Shown here: positions 32,916 to 41,032 of the stretch, one piece after another
Position numbering within the stretch: position 1 is the stretch's first letter
Layout of the letters: the number at the start of each line of letters is the position of its first letter
DNA from: Pyrinomonadaceae bacterium
GTDB lineage: Bacteria > Acidobacteriota > Blastocatellia > Pyrinomonadales > Pyrinomonadaceae
Assembly: GCA_013811945.1 (NCBI GenBank)
Contig: JACCUI010000002.1
Coordinates: 1 to 43,505 of the forward strand
DNA length: 43,505 bases
Reading direction: 5' to 3'
The notes under the pieces: generated by a model
What the model was told of the DNA's origin: nothing
The model's database searches: none
Seen by the model: the letters and a program-made list of their open reading frames with translations, nothing else
Translations under genes and position numbers: made by a program

Positions 32916-34112
32916 ATGGACAACTTAAACGACAATATGGCTACAGTCTTTTTGGACCCTGATCAAAAAAGTCCCCGCGCCCAGGACTTTGAGGAACGCT
33001 TGTCCTCCAGAATTGTAGGACAAGAACGGGCAGTACGCCGCATGAGCGGTCTTTACCAGATTTTCCTGGCCGGCATGAACCCGCCCAATCGGCCTATTGG
33101 CACCATGCTTTTTCTGGGCCCAACCGGCTCGGGAAAGACTCGCGTCATCGAAGCTGCTGCGGAAGTTCTATTTGGCGACCCCAACGCAATTGTGAAAATT
33201 GACTGTGCCGAATTCCAGCACTCGCATGAAATTGCGAAGCTCATTGGCTCCCCTCCAGGCTATCTCGGTCACCGTGAGACTTCGCCAATGTTGACGCAGG
33301 AGAATCTGGATCGGATGCATACTGACGATCTGAAACTCTCGCTCATCCTCTTTGATGAAATTGAAAAGGCCTCGGATAGCTTGTGGCAGTTGCTGCTGGG
33401 AATCCTTGATAAAGCTACTCTGACACTGGGAGACAACCGACGCGTGGATTTTTCACGATCAATGGTCGTGATGACCTCCAACCTGGGTGCGCGCGAGATG
33501 TCGGAGCTCATCTCCGGCGGGATTGGTTTTGCCCCTACCAAAGGTGCGAAGAATCCAAACGACACCGAGGTAGATCAAAAAATATACCGTACGGCAGTTG
33601 AAGCCGCGCGCCGGAAGTTTTCCCCTGAGTTCATGAATCGTATTGATAAAGTGGTGGTCTTCCGCTCGCTGAAAGAACATCATCTGCGTCAGATTCTCGA
33701 CCTCGAGTTGCAAGCTGTTCAGGATCGAATCATGCAGTCGGCGGGAACGAAGTTTGTCTTCCAATGTTCCGAAACAGCCAAAAACATGTTGTTGAAAGAG
33801 GGCCTGGATTTCAAATATGGCGCCCGCCACTTGAAACGGTCGGTGGAGCGTTTCCTCGTCTACCCGCTATCTAACCTGGTGGCTACCGATCAAGTCGGCC
33901 TCGGCGACCTCGTGCACGTAGACGTTGACGGGTTTACTCATAAACTGATCTTCTCGAAGAGTTCGGGCGGCGCCCTAATTCAGGAAGTCCCGAAACCTGA
34001 GGGACAGCCCGAAGAGGTCGAGTCGCTTTCCGGAGGTGTCGGCCTGCCGATTCCTCAAGCCTCTAAGGCCGCGAAAAAGAGTCAGAGCCGCGCAGAGAAG
34101 ACTGAAAGCTAA
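32916..34112 (+). CDS. Single-ring ClpA/ClpB-like AAA+ ATPase
   Basis: This protein of about 398 residues corresponds to the second AAA+ module of Clp unfoldases. Counting from the GTG at 32910, it has Walker A GPTGSGKT (70-77), a pore-loop-like PPGYLGHR (115-122), Walker B LILFDEIEKA (145-154), sensor 1 TSN (189-191), an arginine finger in FMNRID (241-246) and sensor 2 GARHLKR (304-310). It lacks the N domain and first AAA+ ring of ClpA/B and the zinc finger of ClpX. The last 50 residues are Pro/Glu/Lys-rich. No IGF/L-like ClpP tripeptide loop could be confirmed and no clpP is near, so it may work as a remodeller without proteolysis. ATG 32916 is chosen; GTG 32910 is an alternative. Confidence 0.88.
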   Translation: MDNLNDNMATVFLDPDQKSPRAQDFEERLSSRIVGQERAVRRMSGLYQIFLAGMNPPNRPIGTMLFLGPTGSGKTRVIEAAAEVLFGDPNAIVKIDCAEFQHSHEIAKLIGSPPGYLGHRETSPMLTQENLDRMHTDDLKLSLILFDEIEKASDSLWQLLLGILDKATLTLGDNRRVDFSRSMVVMTSNLGAREMSELISGGIGFAPTKGAKNPNDTEVDQKIYRTAVEAARRKFSPEFMNRIDKVVVFRSLKEHHLRQILDLELQAVQDRIMQSAGTKFVFQCSETAKNMLLKEGLDFKYGARHLKRSVERFLVYPLSNLVATDQVGLGDLVHVDVDGFTHKLIFSKSSGGALIQEVPKPEGQPEEVESLSGGVGLPIPQASKAAKKSQSRAEKTES

Positions 34113-34134
34113 TCTTTCCTGTAATTGCAAATTA

Positions 34135-34166
34135 AAGCGCCGCCCACTTATTAGTAGGCGGCGCTT
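34135..34166. terminator. Bidirectional terminator-like hairpin
   Basis: AAGCGCCGCC (34135-34144) and GGCGGCGCTT (34157-34166) form a perfect ten-base stem around a 12-base loop. It lies 22 bases after the Clp-like gene and 19 bases before the end of the convergent HEAT-repeat gene, so it would serve both. Runs of A and T flank it only weakly. Confidence 0.8.
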
Positions 34167-34185
34167 CGATTTACGGCCGAGATTA

Positions 34186-35052
34186 CTATCCGGGACGGAC
34201 CGGTTTGTGGCGCGATATCCTGCGCAAGGCTTCGTGAGCCGCGAAAGAAAGATAAGCATCGCGCGCCGTCAACACTTTCCGCAGCGCCGGCTCGGCAGCG
34301 GGATCGCCAATGAGGCCCAGAGCGCGAGCAGCTTCTCGTCGTACATCATCGGTAGTTCTCTCATCTTCAAGGGCGGCCACCAGGGCCGGTAATCCTGCCC
34401 GGCTGCCAATCTGTCCCAGCGACACGGCTGCGGCCCGCAGTACGAAGACGTTATTCTCTTTGCGTGCCTTCGCACCGGCTGACGCCGTCTGCGGCGAAAG
34501 GAACTGAGCAAGTGAAGCGACGGCCGCCTCATCAGCAATCTGACCCAAAGCCACCGCAACTGCCCCACGCACTCCATCCTTCCTGTCCTTCGCAAGCTGC
34601 TCGATGAGAGGCGTGACTGCGCTTCTACTCTTTGTCCGGCCCAGCGCGTAAGCAGCTTCTTGTCGTACAAACTCGTCCTTGTCGCCTAACAAGGGAAGCA
34701 ATGCGGCCGCGCCTTCCTCCCCCGGCAACCACTGCACGGCGCCCGAAGCCGTAGCTCGGACAATTGCCGCCACATCGTCAAGCGCTGAAACGGCAACCCG
34801 CGAAGCTTCAGGGTGCCGCAGCGCCGCCAATCGCATGAGAGCATCGCGGCGCTCTTCGACCTCCGAAGAACTCAGGCGCTGACGCTGCTTATCAATTTCA
34901 AGCTGTGACAGAGTAAGAGATCTTTTGGCAAGGTCACCCTGGACCAGAGTCACCCTCCCGGCAACCCTCGAAACCGAGAGACAAAAGAGAAATGTGCAGA
35001 AAGCCACGGAAATCCGATAGGTAAGATGAGTGGTCTGACTCGCAGTCTTCAT
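34186..35052 (-). CDS. Exported HEAT-repeat protein
   Basis: The 288-residue protein has an N-terminal hydrophobic stretch (ISVAFCTFLFCLSVSRVAG, residues 12-30), probably a signal peptide or anchor. From about 65 the chain is a series of about 30-residue helical repeats of the HEAT/PBS-lyase type, with recurring AALRHPEASRVAVSAL, YALGRTKSRSAVTPLIEQL, VALGQIADEAAVASLAQFL, VSLGQIGSRAGLPALVAAL and ARALGLIGDPAAEPALRKVL. Such scaffolds bind proteins; no catalytic site is evident. ATG 35052 overlaps the stop of the upstream small gene (ATGA) and is followed by the hydrophobic segment, so it is preferred over a start 60 bases earlier. The convergent hairpin lies just after it. Confidence 0.88.
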   Translation of the reverse strand: MKTASQTTHLTYRISVAFCTFLFCLSVSRVAGRVTLVQGDLAKRSLTLSQLEIDKQRQRLSSSEVEERRDALMRLAALRHPEASRVAVSALDDVAAIVRATASGAVQWLPGEEGAAALLPLLGDKDEFVRQEAAYALGRTKSRSAVTPLIEQLAKDRKDGVRGAVAVALGQIADEAAVASLAQFLSPQTASAGAKARKENNVFVLRAAAVSLGQIGSRAGLPALVAALEDERTTDDVRREAARALGLIGDPAAEPALRKVLTARDAYLSFAAHEALRRISRHKPVRPG

Positions 35053-35315
35053 GTTCGATGCCCCGGAATGGCCACCTCGCGACGCTCGGCTCGCCGCCGC
35101 GCTACTTCCCATTCGAACGCCTGACGAGCTCGCTTGTTTTCCTGGGCATCTGCGAGCAGCTCAACGATGTCGTCCTGCCAGGCGGAAGGTGCAATCCTGG
35201 ACCGGCGCAACGTCTCAATCACGGCCAGGTAATCGAGGACTTCCTGCACCTCAACATCATCCAGCGACTCTAGTTTTAATCCTAGCAGCTGCCGTTTAGT
35301 TATTCGCTTGGCCAT
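35049..35315 (-). CDS. Small hypothetical protein coupled to the HEAT-repeat gene
   Basis: This 88-residue protein is unrecognised. It begins MAKRITKRQLLGLKLESLDD and is mainly charged helix (VQEVLDYLAVIETLRRSRIA, then ENKRARQAFEWEVARRRAER). There is no TM or metal motif. AAAGGAGAAGCG precedes the ATG at 35315 at good spacing, so that start is preferred over one 42 bases earlier. Its stop overlaps the HEAT-repeat start, so the two are probably made together; a small adaptor or DNA-binding role is possible but not shown. Confidence 0.7.
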   Translation of the reverse strand: MAKRITKRQLLGLKLESLDDVEVQEVLDYLAVIETLRRSRIAPSAWQDDIVELLADAQENKRARQAFEWEVARRRAERREVAIPGHRT

Positions 35316-35498
35316 CTCGCTTCTCCTTTGCCGGCGAACCGACGACTCAGGCATCAACGAAGGCCGTCGGGTTTCAATTCTGGGGCGAACACTCGAACAG
35401 CATTTATTGCGACTTAACTACTTCAGGAAGGGGAAACTATACACACGGCCAGAGTCGGCAGCAAGATTTGGCATTTGTAAAACTGCCGCCCGAGGCCG

Positions 35499-36338
35499 TC
35501 AGTCAATTCGTGCGGCCAGAGCCTGCATCGTGTCAACAATGAGTACCGCAATCGGCGGGTAGATCACGAGATCGGTAATCAACGCCGCTGACGCATACAT
35601 TAAAAAATTGGATTGCACCACTTCTACGCGATGCTGAAACAGCAACGTCAAATCGTTGAAGAAATCCTGAGTGTGCCAACCGATGAAAAGTCCGACTCCG
35701 ATACTCAGCGCATACCCAACCAGCAAGAACGTATACGCGGAAAATCGGGTAAAGGGCTGCTCCGGCGTCTCGTCCTCGCGCATGATGCTGGTTTGAATCG
35801 GCTTCGGAATATAAGTGTAATGTTGAATGTACTCTCGTAGTCGCGTGGCCAGATGCCAGACACCGATCACGAATAGAGTAAGCATGATGGCGCGCCCCGC
35901 GTAATCGAAGACTTGCCATAGGGGCGGTCTCATCAGCGCTACGAAGAAGGTGGAGAGGAAAAGCGAAACTGTCGTGAAAACAGCGCGCTGACGTTCACGG
36001 TTCTCACGCCGATCACGTTCGAGTACCTCATCGACAACGCGGTCCCATTTAGCCTGTACCGCCAGGTTGCGGGCGCGGTGTGCGTGCGGATTGTTCGAAT
36101 GCAGAATGGAAGAGCTGCTGCTGTTTCGCGAGTTCAGTTGATGGTCGTAGTAGGCCCGTTCCTGGGGATCGCTGAGAACATGGTAGGCCTTTGAAAGCAG
36201 ATCAAATTCGCGAGCGGCAGTTTCAGAGTCGTGATTTACGTCAGGATGCCTGAGTCTCGCAAGTTTACGATACGCTGACTTAATGTCGGCGTGGGAGGCC
36301 GTACGCTTAACTCCAAGGGTTTTGTAGTAATCGATCAC
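35499..36338 (-). CDS. Membrane-anchored J-domain protein
   Basis: The 279-residue protein begins with a J domain: [20 protein letters not shown] (4-23), [12 protein letters not shown] (24-35, with the HPD at 31-33 that stimulates DnaK) and [21 protein letters not shown] Ser/Asn linker and a charged helix follow. The C-terminal half holds about four TM segments (near 123-141, 147-165, 199-220 and 245-270). J domains joined to TM regions recruit Hsp70 to membrane sites; the client is unknown. There is no zinc-binding or C-terminal substrate domain of DnaJ. It lies apart from dnaK, which is not in the window. The gap to the small gene, 35316-35498, shows nothing. Confidence 0.88.
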   Translation of the reverse strand: MIDYYKTLGVKRTASHADIKSAYRKLARLRHPDVNHDSETAAREFDLLSKAYHVLSDPQERAYYDHQLNSRNSSSSSILHSNNPHAHRARNLAVQAKWDRVVDEVLERDRRENRERQRAVFTTVSLFLSTFFVALMRPPLWQVFDYAGRAIMLTLFVIGVWHLATRLREYIQHYTYIPKPIQTSIMREDETPEQPFTRFSAYTFLLVGYALSIGVGLFIGWHTQDFFNDLTLLFQHRVEVVQSNFLMYASAALITDLVIYPPIAVLIVDTMQALAARID

Positions 36339-36841
36339 CGCGCTTCTTGAACTCCTATAGCCTGCGATGAATCAGCGACTACGTCGGTTCACACCAGGCA
36401 ACCACGGAAATTATAACACCGATGGCAATCGTTCTGGCCAGTCGCTGTGAAAGTAAGAGTCGGATTAGTTTCGAGGAAGGGTCTAACGTGGAGACGAAAG
36501 AACTTTTTGAGGCGCCAAAGGGGGCGGTTTCGCTGTTCCTCGAGCGGCCGTCGAGGGGGGCAAGGACCTTATTTTTAGTGAGGTCCGCGCCCTTTGGCTT
36601 GTCCATCAGCCTTCAAATTATATGCCACTTGAGAGGGCGTCAGAAAAACGCGGTAAGCCATACTATCTCCCATATTTCTAAATGAATTTGTCCACTTATG
36701 CTGACAGTACTTGTCGACGATTGAGCACAGTTCCTAAGCTTGTGGACCAGCTTGTGGACCAGCCTGAGTGCTTTGCTCCGCCAACCCGAGGCGCACAGCG
36801 CCGGGGCAGTAGCGCGACTGTTAGGAGGACTCCTACCGCTC
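36339..36841. other. Gap of about 500 bases with inverted repeats and no recognised gene
   Basis: GCCAAAGGGGGCGG (36514-36527) is nearly inverse to CCGCGCCCTTTGGC (36585-36598), and between them GGACCT and AGGTCC form a smaller stem at about 36564-36586. Two adjacent direct copies of CTTGTGGACCAG lie at about 36739-36762. The CGGGGCAGTAGCGCGACTG repeat is at 36802-36820. Overlapping open frames on both strands (near 36379-36685) have no similarity I recognise, and the hairpin makes a structured RNA or repeat more likely than a gene. Confidence 0.45.
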
Positions 36842-38347
36842 CTACTTTGAGCGGTCGGCTCGATTGACTATGTTGATCAAAGTTCGAACCGCAATTCCCG
36901 TGGGGCCTTTTGACCGATACGGCTTTGCTTCGTCACCCCACGCCGTGCCTGCAATGTCCAAATGCGCCCAGGCGACTCCATCTGCGAACTCTTTCAGAAA
37001 AGCCGCGGCCGTTATGGTTCCAGCTTTGCGCCCTCCGACATTTTTGATGTCCGCGATGTCAGACTTGATCTGCTTTGAATACTCTTTGTCGAGGGGCAAC
37101 TGCCAGAACTTTTCGCCAACTTCTTTGCCCGCGACGATTATTTCATCGATGAGCTCTTGATCGGTCCCCAACACGGCTGCATTGACGTCTCCCAGGGCAA
37201 TCGAAACAGCTCCGGTGAGTGTGGCCATGTCGATAATTCTGGTGGCCCCCAACTTTTTCGCATAAGCGATGGCATCAGCTAAAACGAGGCGGCCTTCAGC
37301 ATCGGTGTTGATAACTTCAATTGTCTTGCCGGTCATCGCCCGGACAATATCACCCGGCTTTGTTGCCTTCCCCGATGGTAGATTCTCGGAGCAAGGCGCA
37401 ACTCCCAGGACGGGAATTGAAGGCTTTAACTGAGCAATCGCCCGCATTGCGCCCAACACAGTTGCGCCACCTGTCATGTCGTATTTCATTAGCTCCATGT
37501 TCTCGCCGGGCTTGAGCGAAATGCCGCCGGAATCAAAGGTGATTCCTTTACCCACGAGGGCCAGTAACTGCCCATTATCCTTCGCGGGTTTCGCAGGTGT
37601 GTACTTCAGGATGATTAATTTAGCAGGCTCATCTGACCCGCGAGAGACGCTCAACAAAGACCCCATGCCCTCTTTCAGCATGCGTGCTTCGTCTAGCACG
37701 TCGATAGTGAGATTAAACTCGCTGGCGATCTCCTGGGCTCGCTCGGCCATATTTGTCGGCGTCAGGTAAGCACCCGGCTCGTTAGCCATATCGCGCGTGA
37801 AGTTGACAGACTCGCCGACAATCTGGCCACGCTTTACTCCGCGGTTCAGCGCATTTTTGTCGGCGCCGTCAACAACAACTACCAGGCGATCGATAACCTT
37901 CAACTCTTTATCTGACGTGCGATACTTATCTATCTCAAAGAGCCCTATGATCGCGCCCTCAACCACCCGGGCCGCGATCAATTCCGGATCATCCTCAAGC
38001 CGCGGCACAACCGCAATTGACTTCGCATTCTTACCGCGCAGAAAACGCGCCGCGGTTCCGGCGAATTCCGAAACCCGAGCCGGGTGATACTCCGCTTTCT
38101 CACCAGCGCCAATCAGAAGAAGCCGTCGGGCCTTGAGACCTCCAGCGGGCGGCAAGCATAGATAGGCAGTTTCGCCTTCCTTGCCTTTAAACTCCTCAGA
38201 ATCGATTACAGACTTGACCATGCCGCCGGCAGCCGCGTCGAGGTCCTTCAAGAAACCACTATCAGCCTTCTCGTCCTTAAAAACAGCGACGGCTAAGGCG
38301 TGGGCGTCGACTTCCTGATAAGAGCCGGATCTACCTTCAATGTTCAT
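36842..38347 (-). CDS. pepA: Leucyl aminopeptidase
   Basis: PepA is a cytosolic M17 metallopeptidase that removes N-terminal residues from peptides. The 501-residue protein has an alpha/beta N-terminal domain to about 165 and the catalytic domain after it, with K267 and D272 in GKGITFDSGGISLKP, D290 in MKYDMTGGA, and the signature NTDAEGRLVLADA (347-359) whose Asp and Glu bind two metals and whose Arg assists. The length is typical. It is last in a same-strand run plsY-gpsA-smpB-pepA with gaps of 25-41 bases, consistent with an operon. In some bacteria PepA also binds DNA in site-specific recombination; no sign of that is visible here. Confidence 0.96.
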   Translation of the reverse strand: MNIEGRSGSYQEVDAHALAVAVFKDEKADSGFLKDLDAAAGGMVKSVIDSEEFKGKEGETAYLCLPPAGGLKARRLLLIGAGEKAEYHPARVSEFAGTAARFLRGKNAKSIAVVPRLEDDPELIAARVVEGAIIGLFEIDKYRTSDKELKVIDRLVVVVDGADKNALNRGVKRGQIVGESVNFTRDMANEPGAYLTPTNMAERAQEIASEFNLTIDVLDEARMLKEGMGSLLSVSRGSDEPAKLIILKYTPAKPAKDNGQLLALVGKGITFDSGGISLKPGENMELMKYDMTGGATVLGAMRAIAQLKPSIPVLGVAPCSENLPSGKATKPGDIVRAMTGKTIEVINTDAEGRLVLADAIAYAKKLGATRIIDMATLTGAVSIALGDVNAAVLGTDQELIDEIIVAGKEVGEKFWQLPLDKEYSKQIKSDIADIKNVGGRKAGTITAAAFLKEFADGVAWAHLDIAGTAWGDEAKPYRSKGPTGIAVRTLINIVNRADRSK

Positions 38348-38382
38348 GAGTTTTTGCTCCTCGATTCTTCAAGATCAGCGCT

Positions 38383-38850
38383 TTAACGATTGCGCTCTTT
38401 CAGTTGCGCCTGCGTCTCTCGGTCAATCGTGCGGCGCATTTCAGTTTCGCGCTTGTCATACATCTTCTTCCCCCGCGCAACTCCAACTTCAAGCTTGATT
38501 CGTCCGTTCTTCAGATACACGCGCGTCGCCACAAGCGTCATCCCCTGCTTTACGGCAGCTTCTTCCAGCCGCGCTATCTCGCGCCGGTGCAGCAGCAGTT
38601 TCCGTGTCCGTACGGGTTCATGATTCTCGCGATTGCCATGAGAATAAGGGGAAATGTGGGCATTAAACAACCAGACTTCGCCATCACGCACGGCCACGTA
38701 AGACTCTTTCAACTGTACGCGGCCCCCCATCACACTCTTCACTTCCGTTCCGGTCAAGGCAATCCCAGCTTCGTATTTATCTGAAATGTGATAGTTGTGA
38801 AAAGCTGCGCGATTAGAGGCCAGAGCCTTTTCTTCCTTTGCGCTTACCAT
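38383..38850 (-). CDS. smpB: SsrA-binding protein
   Basis: SmpB binds tmRNA and brings it to stalled ribosomes for trans-translation. The 155-residue protein has the typical NRAAFHNYHISDKYEAGIAL start, LTGTEVKSVMGGRVQLKESY, HISPYSHGNRENHEP and RTRKLLLHRREIARLE, then GRIKLEVGVARGKKMYDKRE. The C-terminal tail (about 130-155), which enters the decoding centre, is basic and ends LKERNR. The length matches the family. It lies 25 bases downstream of gpsA and 35 upstream of pepA on the same strand. The ssrA gene itself is not adjacent and I did not find it in the window. Confidence 0.96.
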   Translation of the reverse strand: MVSAKEEKALASNRAAFHNYHISDKYEAGIALTGTEVKSVMGGRVQLKESYVAVRDGEVWLFNAHISPYSHGNRENHEPVRTRKLLLHRREIARLEEAAVKQGMTLVATRVYLKNGRIKLEVGVARGKKMYDKRETEMRRTIDRETQAQLKERNR

Positions 38851-38875
38851 TCAAGTCTTTCCCGGAACTCTTTCT

Positions 38876-39877
38876 CTAAAATTCTTCTCGCAGCGGTCGG
38901 GTCATCAGGTTGGCCGCGGCATCTTGGGCCGGCTTACCCTCATCTAATACGGCGTACACCTCGTCAGCGATTGGCATTTCCACACCCAGTCGACTTGACA
39001 GACGTTTAAGCGCTTCGCTGGTTTTGACTCCTTCAGCAACCTCTATCATGCCGGCTAAGATTTCCTCGAGACTGCGTCCCTTGCCAAGCTCCTGCCCCAC
39101 GAATCGATTCCGAGACAGGGTTCCGGTACAAGTGAGCACAAGGTCGCCTAAGCCTGCGAGACCCATCATCGTTTCAAGCTTGGCGCCCTCCCGCAGGGCG
39201 AGTCGGGTAATCTCAGCGAGTCCACGCGTAATCAAAGCTGAAACGCTGTTGGAACCATATCCCAGGCCAGTAACGATGCCCGCGGCAATCGCCATCACGT
39301 TCTTTACAGATCCACCGAGCTCTGTTCCCACAACATCGTCGTTTGTATAAATGCGCAGGTTCTCAAAGCTTAACTCCGACTGCACGCAGCGACTGAGATC
39401 GATATCATCACTGGCCGCGACGATGGCTGTGGGATGTTTCTCGACGACTTCCTTAGCGAAGGACGGACCCGAGACACAAACAAATCTGGGCAGAAACTTC
39501 TGTCCCACGGTTTCATTCACTATTTGTGAGATGCGATTCCCCGTTTCGATCTCAATTCCCTTGGTAGCGCTGACAAGTATCATGCCTGCTTCAAGAAACG
39601 ATGTCATCGTCTGTAGCACGCCTCGGATCGCATGGGAAGGGATCGCGAGAACTACCATCTCGGCCTTGTTCAAAGCTTCGGCGAATTCCGTTGTGGCAAC
39701 AAGCTTTTCCGGAATGCGAGCATTTGAAAGATAAAGGGCGTTCAAGTGTTCGCGATTGATCGATTCCACTACTTCCGGACTCCTTGTCCACAGACGCACG
39801 TCATGACCAGCTCGCGCTGCTACTATGCCCAGCGCGGTTCCCCAACTGCCTGCTCCCATGACGGCAAGGCGTTTCAT
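38876..39877 (-). CDS. gpsA: Glycerol-3-phosphate dehydrogenase (NAD(P)+)
   Basis: GpsA makes sn-glycerol 3-phosphate from dihydroxyacetone phosphate, the backbone of phospholipids. The 333-residue cytosolic protein has the Rossmann motif GAGSWGTALG (8-17), ATKGIEIETG (about 103-112), CVSGPSFAKEV (about 133-143) and the catalytic lysine in GGSVKNVMAIAAGIVTGLGY (about 186-205), then GLAGLGDLVLTCTGTLSRNR, all typical. It lies 41 bases after plsY, which uses its product, and is followed by smpB. The pairing plsY-gpsA is conserved in many bacteria and confirms its role in lipid synthesis. Confidence 0.96.
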   Translation of the reverse strand: MKRLAVMGAGSWGTALGIVAARAGHDVRLWTRSPEVVESINREHLNALYLSNARIPEKLVATTEFAEALNKAEMVVLAIPSHAIRGVLQTMTSFLEAGMILVSATKGIEIETGNRISQIVNETVGQKFLPRFVCVSGPSFAKEVVEKHPTAIVAASDDIDLSRCVQSELSFENLRIYTNDDVVGTELGGSVKNVMAIAAGIVTGLGYGSNSVSALITRGLAEITRLALREGAKLETMMGLAGLGDLVLTCTGTLSRNRFVGQELGKGRSLEEILAGMIEVAEGVKTSEALKRLSSRLGVEMPIADEVYAVLDEGKPAQDAAANLMTRPLREEF

Positions 39878-39918
39878 ATCATCGTCGGTTTAAGGCGTCA
39901 GGAGAGGCGCGTAAACGA

Positions 39919-40539
39919 TCATCTGAACTTCCTTTCCCTTCCCTGCATCAGCCGCGAGATATTTTCTCGATGAGCCCAGACGATCAAAAAGGCACCCGCA
40001 ACGGCGACTGTCATCGCCGGGCCAAAGTTAGAAAGCGGCCGGACGAATACATGCTGCAACCAAACCAATAGAGGAATCGCTAACACCGCGACAATAGATC
40101 CCAGCGACACATAACGCGTCACCAACACGATGGTGACGAAAAATAGCGCCGCGACGAGAACCACTCCAGGCATGAGAACCAGGAAGGTGCCAACACCCGC
40201 GGCAACGCCCTTCCCGCCTCGAAATTTCAGCCACACCGGAAAAATGTGGCCGAGTATTACGGCCACAGCGGCTGCCGCCCCCCACCATTGCGTGAACCGC
40301 TGTTCCGAGGAACTGAGAATCCATATCGCCAGCAAAACGGCAGCCGAGCCCTTCAACCCGTCCAGGAGCAACGTCATTACTCCGGCGACTTTTCCCACAC
40401 GACGCAAAACGTTGGTTGCGCCTGTACCGCCTGAGCCTGTTTGTCTAATGTCGCCACCCTCTTTTACACGCACGATCAGATAACCAAACGGTATCGACCC
40501 GAGCAAATACGCAGCGACGATGACCAGCAAGGGTCGCAA
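39919..40539 (-). CDS. plsY: Acyl-phosphate:glycerol-3-phosphate acyltransferase
   Basis: PlsY transfers the acyl group of acyl phosphate to glycerol 3-phosphate at the membrane, the first step in phospholipid synthesis in most bacteria. The 206-residue protein is polytopic with about five TM segments. The family motifs are present: GSIPFGYLI at the N-terminus, GSGGTGATNVLRRVG (about 36-50) and RGGKGVAAGVGTF (about 107-119). The second motif differs from the usual GSGNxGATN in having Gly for Asn. It heads the run plsY-gpsA-smpB-pepA and its product chain joins directly to gpsA. The promoter must lie in 40540-41032. Confidence 0.94.
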   Translation of the reverse strand: MRPLLVIVAAYLLGSIPFGYLIVRVKEGGDIRQTGSGGTGATNVLRRVGKVAGVMTLLLDGLKGSAAVLLAIWILSSSEQRFTQWWGAAAAVAVILGHIFPVWLKFRGGKGVAAGVGTFLVLMPGVVLVAALFFVTIVLVTRYVSLGSIVAVLAIPLLVWLQHVFVRPLSNFGPAMTVAVAGAFLIVWAHRENISRLMQGRERKFR

Positions 40540-41032
40540 CTTATACCACTCTCCCAGTAAAAAGTCGGTGCTTGAAGAAGAGTGAGACTATAACAACGAG
40601 CTTACGTAGCAACAAGTTATGGTCCGAATTCAGAAACCAGTCGTATAATGACTCAATCGTTGGACCTCGGAAGATCTCAATCAGGTGAGGTCGAGAGTAA
40701 TTGAGGCTCGACCGCATTTTCCAGATCGCCGTTACGCATGTGACTTGGACGAAGCGTTTTCTTTTCATGTCAACACTCTGGGGCGAAATATGTTACCAAG
40801 TTCGAACCCACTGGGCTTGGTTTTCTTTGACTTCAGTGGTGTGCTTTTTCTCAGAAGCGGCGCGCGAACATTCTGGCGCTTGCTACGCTGAAACCAGGAG
40901 TTGGTTAAGACTTCTATGTGCTTCCGGGGAGCAAGCCGAATCTGCCGCCCTTGGAGCTTGCGCCTTTCCCCCGTGAATCCCATGAGCAAAATTCTTTACT
41001 CGAGAGTATGATTTCGAGGCGAGTACGACATT
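40540..41032. other. Gap between divergent plsY and the TIMP-like gene
   Basis: This stretch should hold promoters for both flanking genes. I see no gene: open frames on the plus strand near 40685-40976 and 40918-41400 and on the minus strand near 40765-40989 have no recognisable product, and the last overlaps the next gene. No repeat family found elsewhere in the window occurs here. Confidence 0.5.
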
